From VFMC01 sp050248155 (GTDB lineage: Bacteria > Actinomycetota > Acidimicrobiia > Acidimicrobiales > Ilumatobacteraceae): 64,000 nt of DNA. This document shows positions 58,609 to 64,000 of the stretch, piece after piece (within the stretch, counting starts at the first letter, position 1; each line of letters begins with the position of its first letter). The position numbers were made by a program, and so were the translations under genes. Location: NCBI GenBank assembly GCA_050248155.1, contig JBFWSW010000004.1:1-64000 (forward strand). Reading direction: 5' to 3'. The notes below the pieces were generated by a model. That model was not told where the DNA came from and did not search any database. It saw only the letters and a list, made by a program, of their open reading frames with translations.

Positions 58609-60582
58609 TCAGATGGCTCGGTCGGGGCGGGCGGCGACCATCTCGCGAGCAACGGTGAGGATGTGGTCGACGTTGATGCCGAGCCGGTCGAGGGCCACGG
58701 CGCCCGGCGCGCTGCCACCGAAGCGGTCGATGCCGATCGAGCGGTCGGCGAACCGCTCCCAGCCGAACGTCACGGCTGCCTCGACCGACAGCACCGGCAC
58801 GCCGCGAGGGAACAGTGACGCGCGGAAGTTGGGGTCCTGCCGGGCGAGGCGGTCCCAGCTGGGCAGGCTGACGACCGACGCGGCGATGTCCTCGCCGTGT
58901 AGGCGCTCGGCAGCGTCGATCGCGATCGCGACCTCGCTGCCGGTCGCGACGATGACGAGCGCAGGGTCGTCGGCGGCGCGCACGACGCCCGCGCCGCGCT
59001 CGACAGCGGTGCCGTCGGTGCACACCGGGATGTTCTGTCGGGACAGCACGAGGGCTGATGGCCCGATGTGGTCGACGCACGCGCGCCACGCGGCCACCGT
59101 CTCGTTCGCATCGGCCGGGCGGATGACCTGCAGACCCGGGATGGCTCGCAGCGTGGCGAGCTGCTCGACCGGTTGGTGCGTGGGCCCGTCCTCGCCGACG
59201 CCGACCGAGTCGTGAGTGAAGACGAAGACGACCTTCGCCCGGCTGAGGCTGGCGAGGCGGACCGGCGGGCGCATGTAGTCGAGGAACACGAAGAAGGTGC
59301 CACCGGCAGGCAGGACGCCGCCGTGCATCGCCATGCCGACCATCGCTGCGCCCATCGCGTGCTCGCGGACGCCGTAGTAGACCTGGCGTCCTCCGGGGTG
59401 CTCGGCCGACTGCCGCTCCTGCCCCTGCAACTTGTTCCCGGTGTTGCCCGTGAGGTCGGCGGCGCCGGCCATCAGGCCCGGCACGCCATCGAGGGTGGCG
59501 TTGAACGCCTTCTCGATCGCGACGCGCGTGGCGATGCTCTCGCCGACCTCGAACCGGGGCAGCGAGTCGGTCCATCCAGGAAGTCCCGTGGCCTCCCAGC
59601 ACGCGTCCCAGGCCGCGCGGTCGTGCGGAACGGTGTCGTGGCGCGCCTGCCATGCGCCGTGCTCCTCGGCCCCGCGTTCGCCGGCGTGCTGTCGGTAGGC
59701 GCTGACGATCTCGGCGGGGGACCAGAACGGTTCGTCGGGGATGCCCATGACGGCCTTGGTGCGCGACACCTGCTCGGTCGTGAACGGGTTGCCGTGGGCG
59801 TGGTAGTCGTCGGTGAGGTCGGGGCTCGGGTATCCGATGTGCGAGCGCAGCACCAGCAGGCTGGGCCGGTCGGTGACGGCCATCGCTCGGCGGATCGCTG
59901 CCTCGAGGCCGTCGAGGTCGTTCGCCATCTCGCCCAACTGCTCGACGTGCCAGCCGTAGGCCTCGAAGCGCTCCGGGACGTTGTCGCTGTACGCGAGATC
60001 GGTGTCGCCGTCGATCGTGACGTGGTTGTCGTCGTACACGCAGATCAGCGACCCGAGGCGCTGGTGCCCGGCGAGCGACGCTGCTTCGTGGCTGACGCCC
60101 TCCATGAAGCAACCGTCGCCGGCGATGACGAAGGTGTGGTGGTCGATCAGCTCGTCGCCGAACTGCGCGCGCAGCCGGCGCTCGGCCAGTGCCATGCCGA
60201 CCGAGTTGGCGAACCCCTGGCCGAGCGGACCCGTGGTCACCTCGACGCCCGCGGTGTGACGCGCCTCGGGATGACCGGGCGTCGCCGACTCCCATTGGCG
60301 GAACGCCTTGATGTCGTCGAGCTCGAGGCCGTACCCGCAGAGGTACAGCATCGTGTACTGCAGGATCGAGGCGTGGCCGTTCGAGAGCACGAAGCGATCG
60401 CGGTCGGGCCATGCCGGATCGGACGGATCGTGCCGCATGATGCGGCTGTACAGAACGTGGGCCAGCGGGGCGAGGGCCATCGCCGTGCCCTGGTGGCCGC
60501 TCTTCGCGGCCAGGGGTGCGTCCATGGCGAAGCCGCGGATGAGCGAGATGGCCTGTCGTTCGAGGTCGGGCGTCAAGGGCAC
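58609..60582 (-). CDS. tkt: Transketolase
   Basis: Transketolase moves a two-carbon unit between sugar phosphates with thiamine diphosphate. The 657-residue protein has the N-terminal KSGHQGTAMALAPLAHVLY, the cofactor motif GDGCFMEGVSHEAASLAGH (about residues 146-164), the pyrimidine-domain Glu in YYGVREHAMGAAMVGMA and FGGSAPG in the C-terminal domain. The GTG at 60582 is chosen because TACAGT lies 7 nt upstream and the usual DLERQA region follows. tal follows in the same unit. Confidence 0.94.
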   Translation of the reverse strand: MPLTPDLERQAISLIRGFAMDAPLAAKSGHQGTAMALAPLAHVLYSRIMRHDPSDPAWPDRDRFVLSNGHASILQYTMLYLCGYGLELDDIKAFRQWESATPGHPEARHTAGVEVTTGPLGQGFANSVGMALAERRLRAQFGDELIDHHTFVIAGDGCFMEGVSHEAASLAGHQRLGSLICVYDDNHVTIDGDTDLAYSDNVPERFEAYGWHVEQLGEMANDLDGLEAAIRRAMAVTDRPSLLVLRSHIGYPSPDLTDDYHAHGNPFTTEQVSRTKAVMGIPDEPFWSPAEIVSAYRQHAGERGAEEHGAWQARHDTVPHDRAAWDACWEATGLPGWTDSLPRFEVGESIATRVAIEKAFNATLDGVPGLMAGAADLTGNTGNKLQGQERQSAEHPGGRQVYYGVREHAMGAAMVGMAMHGGVLPAGGTFFVFLDYMRPPVRLASLSRAKVVFVFTHDSVGVGEDGPTHQPVEQLATLRAIPGLQVIRPADANETVAAWRACVDHIGPSALVLSRQNIPVCTDGTAVERGAGVVRAADDPALVIVATGSEVAIAIDAAERLHGEDIAASVVSLPSWDRLARQDPNFRASLFPRGVPVLSVEAAVTFGWERFADRSIGIDRFGGSAPGAVALDRLGINVDHILTVAREMVAARPDRAI

Positions 60583-60589
60583 GAGTTCG

Positions 60590-60595
60590 ACTGTA
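60590..60595 (-). promoter_or_regulatory. -10 box of tkt (leaderless)
   Basis: TACAGT on the minus strand ends 7 nt before the GTG start. It decides the start of tkt, where the frame stays open far upstream. Confidence 0.6.
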
Positions 60596-60632
60596 CCCGT
60601 CTGGCCCGAAGGGACACCTCGAGTGACAGGAG

Positions 60633-61031
60633 TCAGGTGGCAGGTGGCAGCAGCGTCAGCGGGACGAGGTGCCAGGGGCCGCGATCGACGCGGCAGTGGG
60701 CGAAGATCTGGCCGTAGTCGGGGAACTCGAGCTCGCCGCGCACGAGCCGGTAGGTGAACTTCCCCGGCTCGACCGAGAAGGGGCTCACGTTGCGGGCGAT
60801 CTGCTCGGCATCCTCCTCGAGGCCCGTGCGGAAGACGACCTCGAAGACCCCCTGACCGGACTCGCCGGGCGGGCAGTAGATGAGCGCGACGAGGTGTGGT
60901 GCGACGGTGACCGGCGCCGGCGAGGGCGCGGCCATCGAGAACATCGCGCCGGTGAGGTCGATGCGCGTGGACGGGCCGGGCGCCTGACGCATCTCGAAGT
61001 TCTCGACGAAGAGTGCCGACACGATGTGCAT
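60633..61031 (-). CDS. Conserved-looking protein of unknown function
   Basis: I do not recognise this 132-residue protein. It begins MHIVSALFVENFEMRQ and alternates hydrophobic and polar residues in a way that suggests a beta-sandwich. It has no signal peptide or membrane helix; it may be cytoplasmic. TACCCT ends 7 nt before its ATG on the minus strand (61044 to 61039), supporting a leaderless start. It lies between nagA and tkt. Confidence 0.7.
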   Translation of the reverse strand: MHIVSALFVENFEMRQAPGPSTRIDLTGAMFSMAAPSPAPVTVAPHLVALIYCPPGESGQGVFEVVFRTGLEEDAEQIARNVSPFSVEPGKFTYRLVRGELEFPDYGQIFAHCRVDRGPWHLVPLTLLPPAT

Positions 61032-61038
61032 CGGTCCG

Positions 61039-61044
61039 AGGGTA
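61039..61044 (-). promoter_or_regulatory. -10 box of the 132-residue protein gene (leaderless)
   Basis: TACCCT on the minus strand ends 7 nt before ATG 61031, the same box and spacing as apt. Confidence 0.55.
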
Positions 61045-61061
61045 CCGGCCGGCCGTGCGGC

Positions 61062-62147
61062 CTACAGCGTGGGCTCGCCGCCGACCCAGGTCTGCTCGAC
61101 CGTCAGGTCGGGCCGGAGGGCGACCAGATCCGCGCGGCGGCCGATCTCGATCGCGCCTCGTTCGGTCGACCGCAGTCGGCGAGCGGGTTCGGTGCTGGCG
61201 GCGCAGAGCGCGTCGGCGAGATCGATGCCCGCGGCCACGCACGTGCGCACGGCCGCGTCCATCGTGAGCGCGCTGCCCGCGAGCGTGCCATCGGCGAGCC
61301 GCGGCGCGCCCTCGCGCATGGCGAGCGCCACCGATCCGACCGTCCCGCGACGCCACGCCACCGCGTCGGTCACGAGCAGGGCTCGGCCCTGCAGCGCCGC
61401 GAAGGCGAGGCGCAGCACGGCAGGGTGGACGTGGATCCCGTCGGCGATGATCGACGCGCCGACGCGGGGATCGTTCATCGCGAACACCGCGACACCGGGC
61501 TCGCGGTGGTGGACACCGCTCATCGCGTTGAAGAGGTGGGTGACGAGGGTGGCGCCGGCGTCGACTGCGGCGGCGAACTGGTCGCCGCTGGCGCGGGAGT
61601 GGCCGATCGCGACCGCGATGCCGCGGCTGGTCAGGCTGGCCACAGCGTCGACCGCGCCCGGCTGCTCGGCACCGATCGTCATCACCCGGACGTGATCGGG
61701 GAGCGAGTCGATCCACGCGAGGTCCACGGGAACCACCAGTTCGGATCGATGGGCCCCGTGCACCGCGCCGAGGAAGGGGCCCTCGAGGTGGACACCCGCG
61801 ATGTTCGGGCGCCGCGCCCCGGGGCGATCCATCGCGCCGCGGATGCGCTGCAGGGGCCCGGCGTACTCCTCGAGCGCCATCGTCACGAGGGCGGGGCACC
61901 AGGTGGTGACGCCGTGCTCGAGCAGGCTCCGGTCGAGACGAGACCAGTCCTGATCGGTTGCAGATGCCACGTCGACGTCGTCGATCCCGTTCACCTGCAG
62001 GTCGACGAATCCAGGGGCGAGGACGCGATCGGGCGCGGCCGCGACGGGTTCGATGGCGACGATCGACCCGCCGTCGCCGACCACCACTGCATGGTGGTCG
62101 AGCCAGCCCTCCGCGGTGAGCACCCTCGTCGCGGCGATCGACCGCAC
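61062..62147 (-). CDS. nagA: N-acetylglucosamine-6-phosphate deacetylase
   Basis: NagA removes acetate from GlcNAc-6-phosphate in amino sugar and cell-wall recycling. The 361-residue amidohydrolase has FVDLQVNG (the Q-x-N form as in E. coli, so probably one metal), GVHLEGPFL with the metal Glu, IAIGHSRA-like VAIGHSRA, VTHLFNAMSG and LVTDAVA with the catalytic Asp. The GTG at 62147 lies 5 bp after the desaturase stop. A longer frame upstream runs through the desaturase and is rejected. Confidence 0.92.
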   Translation of the reverse strand: MRSIAATRVLTAEGWLDHHAVVVGDGGSIVAIEPVAAAPDRVLAPGFVDLQVNGIDDVDVASATDQDWSRLDRSLLEHGVTTWCPALVTMALEEYAGPLQRIRGAMDRPGARRPNIAGVHLEGPFLGAVHGAHRSELVVPVDLAWIDSLPDHVRVMTIGAEQPGAVDAVASLTSRGIAVAIGHSRASGDQFAAAVDAGATLVTHLFNAMSGVHHREPGVAVFAMNDPRVGASIIADGIHVHPAVLRLAFAALQGRALLVTDAVAWRRGTVGSVALAMREGAPRLADGTLAGSALTMDAAVRTCVAAGIDLADALCAASTEPARRLRSTERGAIEIGRRADLVALRPDLTVEQTWVGGEPTL

Positions 62148-62152
62148 GGCGG

Positions 62153-62908
62153 TCAGGCGGCTTGTCGGCTGCCTCGCGGGGCGGCGAGTCGCAGTTCGGC
62201 GAGGCGCACCTTGGCCAGACGCAGGATGAGCAGGCCGCGCACGACCCACCAGCCCGGATCGATCTCGAACCACCGGTGCGACAGCTTGGCCGACGTCGGC
62301 GCAGCATGGTGGTTGTTGTGCAGGCCCTCGCCGGCGGTGAGGAAGGCCAGCCACTGCAGGTTGCCCGCGCCGTTCGGGTAGGGCTTGCGGCCGAAGTGGT
62401 GGCCGATCGCGTTCACGGCCGCAGACCCGCCGAGGTACAGGTTGACGTGGATGAATGCAGCGAGGAGGCCGATGACCGGGCCGAAGGCGAGCACGAGGAT
62501 GCCGACGCCGACGGCGAGCCCGAACAGGGCGTGGTCGTAGAACCAGCGGTCGGCGCGCGTCGGCGGGAGATCCTTCGCATAGCGGCTGAGCGTCTCGGGG
62601 TTGCGCGCTTCGCGGCGATACAGCTGCACGTTGCGCATCTGCACCTGCCACCAGCCGAGCAGGACGGGGGAGTGCGGGTCGCCCGGCACGTCGGTGAACG
62701 CGTGGTGCTTGCGGTGCACCGCCACCCACTGGCGCGGCCGGATGCCGGTGGTGATCCACTGCAAGAAGCGGAAGGCCTCGACGGCGGGACGGCGCAGCGT
62801 GAGCGCCCGGTGGGCGAGCGCACGGTGCAGGAAGACGGTGGTGCAGACGTTGGCGACGAAGCTGACGAGGAAGCCGGCGAGCAACGCGATGAGGACGACT
62901 CGGAGCAT
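62153..62908 (-). CDS. Small membrane fatty-acid desaturase
   Basis: The 251-residue protein has several membrane segments and the three His boxes of acyl-lipid/acyl-CoA desaturases: HRALAH (residues 28-33), HRKHH (65-69) and HNNHH (about 198-202). It should insert a cis double bond, probably delta-9, using a di-iron centre. It is shorter than typical delta-9 desaturases (about 300) but the boxes and spacing are intact. The ATG at 62908 has TAGCGT 6 nt upstream. nagA follows by 5 bp, and a TetR gene is divergent. Confidence 0.9.
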   Translation of the reverse strand: MLRVVLIALLAGFLVSFVANVCTTVFLHRALAHRALTLRRPAVEAFRFLQWITTGIRPRQWVAVHRKHHAFTDVPGDPHSPVLLGWWQVQMRNVQLYRREARNPETLSRYAKDLPPTRADRWFYDHALFGLAVGVGILVLAFGPVIGLLAAFIHVNLYLGGSAAVNAIGHHFGRKPYPNGAGNLQWLAFLTAGEGLHNNHHAAPTSAKLSHRWFEIDPGWWVVRGLLILRLAKVRLAELRLAAPRGSRQAA

Positions 62909-62914
62909 CTGGAC

Positions 62915-62962
62915 ACGCTATCAGCCTGCCTGCCGGTCGGTAGGCCCATGCGTCGCTAGGAT
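62915..62962. promoter_or_regulatory. Divergent leaderless promoters of desaturase and TetR genes
   Basis: TAGCGT on the minus strand (62920 to 62915) ends 6 nt before the desaturase ATG; TAGGAT on the plus strand (62957-62962) ends 9 nt before the TetR ATG. The 63-bp gap leaves room for a TetR operator between them, and GCCTGCCTGCCGG near 62925-62937 is a local direct repeat, but no clear palindrome is seen. Confidence 0.45.
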
Positions 62963-62971
62963 CGAATCCCT

Positions 62972-63586
62972 ATGGTCGACCAGCCGGGTGAGCAGCTGTC
63001 GACCCGTGAACAGATCCTGATCGAGGCGATCGCATGCTTCGCCGAGGCCGGGTACGACGGGACATCGCTGAACGACATCGCGGCTGCGGTGGGCATCCGG
63101 CGGCAGAGCCTGCTGCACCACTTCCCGTCGAAGGACCAGCTCTACGGCGAGGTCTTCGAGCGGATGCTCGGCGACTGGATCATCCGTCTCGCCGATGTGA
63201 TCGACACCGACGCGCGGGGCTTCGACAAGGTCGAACTGGTGCTGCAGGCGGGATTCGACTTCTTCGCCGACAACCCCCAGTTCGTGCGCCTCGTCCGTCG
63301 CGAGGCGATCGACGGAGGTGCCCATCTCGGCATCGACCTCGCTGCCGCACTCCGGCCGATCTGGGACCGCAGCGTCGCGTTCTTCCAGCGCGAGATGGAT
63401 GCGGGCACGTTCCGGCGGCATGATCCGGAGCAGCTCCTGCTCACGGGCTATGGCGCGCTGCTGAGCTACTTCTCCGACGCGCCGTTGCTCGGTGGCCTGC
63501 TCGATGCCGATCCCCTCGATGCGGAGGCGCTCGATCGCCGGCGCCAACACATCGCGTCCTTCTACAAGGTCGCCCTCATGCCATGA
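62972..63586 (+). CDS. TetR family transcriptional regulator
   Basis: The 204-residue protein has the TetR helix-turn-helix (about residues 12-58: ILIEAIACFAEAGYDGTSLNDIAAAVGIRRQ and LLHHFPSKDQLYGEVF) and an alpha-helical ligand domain. It is divergent from the fatty-acid desaturase and may regulate it, as with known desaturase repressors; this is an inference from position. Its stop lies 10 bp before the thioesterase gene. Confidence 0.9.
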   Translation: MVDQPGEQLSTREQILIEAIACFAEAGYDGTSLNDIAAAVGIRRQSLLHHFPSKDQLYGEVFERMLGDWIIRLADVIDTDARGFDKVELVLQAGFDFFADNPQFVRLVRREAIDGGAHLGIDLAAALRPIWDRSVAFFQREMDAGTFRRHDPEQLLLTGYGALLSYFSDAPLLGGLLDADPLDAEALDRRRQHIASFYKVALMP

Positions 63587-63596
63587 TCCAGGCTCC

Positions 63597-64000
63597 ATGA
63601 GCCGAGCCGAGCAGCACCCGCCACTTCCCGACGACGTCAGCCGACGATGGATGAAGTTCGGACGCGACGAGGCCGAGCTGTTCGTCAAGCTCCTCGGGCT
63701 GGTCGTCGAGGAGGTGCGCACCGACTACTGCCGCATGCGCATGCCGTTCCGCGAAGGCCTCAACCAGGCGGCCGGCATCGTCCACGGCGGCGCGATCGCC
63801 GGGCTGCTCGACTCGGTCGTCGTGCCGGTCGTCGGGTCCGCGTACGGGCGTGAGGCGCGGTACTCCACGGTCGACATGCACGTGCAGTTCATGTCGGCGC
63901 TCGTCGGCGAGGATGCGGTCGCCGAGGGATGGGTCGTCAAGCGGGGACGCAGCCTCGTGTTCTGCGAGAGCGAGGTGGTCGGTGCCTCGTCGGGCAAGAC
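63597..64000 (+). CDS. PaaI-type hotdog thioesterase, cut by window end
   Basis: About 134 residues are visible and the frame is still open at the window end. They contain the hotdog motif NQAAGIVHGGAIAGLLDSVV and STVDMHVQFMSAL, typical of PaaI/YdiI thioesterases that cleave acyl-CoA. The catalytic Asp in LLDS is in place. The ATG at 63597 lies 10 bp after the TetR gene, so the two may form a unit linked to fatty-acid metabolism with the desaturase. Confidence 0.82.
   Translation, partial: MSRAEQHPPLPDDVSRRWMKFGRDEAELFVKLLGLVVEEVRTDYCRMRMPFREGLNQAAGIVHGGAIAGLLDSVVVPVVGSAYGREARYSTVDMHVQFMSALVGEDAVAEGWVVKRGRSLVFCESEVVGASSGK

Noticed and set aside
58609..62307. A 1232-residue fusion protein ending in transketolase
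   Set aside because: The upstream part overlaps nagA and the 132-residue gene in other frames; the TACAGT box and the normal transketolase length support GTG 60582.
1..64000. CRISPR arrays, tRNA or rRNA genes, transposases, integrases, prophage
   Set aside because: Reading both strands I saw no regular spacer-repeat arrays, no tRNA-like cloverleaf in the short gaps and no mobile-element proteins.

Overview
The window is 64 kb of very GC-rich (roughly 70%) bacterial chromosome with dense, mostly co-oriented genes, many ATGA/GTGA stop-start overlaps and frequent GTG starts. The gene order pimA ... pdxS-pdxT-yebC-ruvCAB ... yajC-secD-secF-apt-relA ... hisS-aspS ... rarA is the old actinobacterial backbone. 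The presence of queA-tgt beside yajC, large PKD-repeat secreted proteins, a CHRD-domain protein and a form I CO dehydrogenase fits a deep-branching actinobacterium such as Acidimicrobiia (Ilumatobacter-like). The lineage is an inference; no rRNA is present to test it.

Layout. 1-6.5 kb: the end of a large secreted PKD-repeat protein, a DUF2207 membrane protein, an M20 metallopeptidase and a methyltransferase. 6.5-14.4 kb: a LysR regulator divergent from coxM-coxS-coxL-coxF-coxD-coxE. CoxL carries the form I active-site motif AYACSFR, so this cluster should encode true aerobic CO oxidation. It is closed by a long terminator hairpin. 14.4-19.3 kb: secreted CHRD protein, pimA, lemA, htpX and a DUF3048 lipoprotein. 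19.4-24.4 kb: vitamin B6 synthesis (pdxST), yebC, a peroxiredoxin and the Holliday-junction genes ruvCAB. 24.4-28.7 kb: a minus-strand accessory block (anchored Thr/Pro-rich protein, dienelactone hydrolase, MFS exporter with its MarR regulator). 28.8-37.7 kb: queuosine genes queA-tgt, the Sec accessory genes yajC-secD-secF, apt, bifunctional (p)ppGpp enzyme relA, and msrA.

37.7-43.4 kb is a second accessory block: a large SARP-type regulator divergent from a methyltransferase and a cupin, a frameshifted lipoprotein gene and a SnoaL-like protein. 43.4-49.3 kb returns to the backbone with hisS-aspS and rarA, interrupted by a DUF559/AbiEi-like gene lying between two related ~55-bp hairpin repeats, and a Nudix hydrolase. 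49.2-55.5 kb holds two small membrane or membrane-associated proteins and glycolate-oxidase-type genes glcD-glcE and (separately) glcF, with a kinase-fold phosphotransferase and a nei-type DNA glycosylase between. 55.5-64 kb: MOSC protein, LOG-family protein, tkt-tal, nagA, a small fatty-acid desaturase, a TetR regulator and the start of a PaaI-type thioesterase.

Regulation. Transcription-unit heads repeatedly show a TANNNT -10 box whose last T lies only 6-10 nt before the start codon and no Shine-Dalgarno sequence. This is the signature of leaderless mRNAs and helped choose several starts. Internal operon genes instead show overlaps or GGAGG-type sites. No tRNA, rRNA, CRISPR, transposase or integrase was seen, and no gap over 300 bases lacks a gene. 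Most of the window is recognisable housekeeping or known accessory biology. The least explained items are the hairpin repeats around the DUF559 gene, the leaderless 11-codon frame before ruvC, the Thr-rich insert in SecD and the SARP-methyltransferase-cupin unit.
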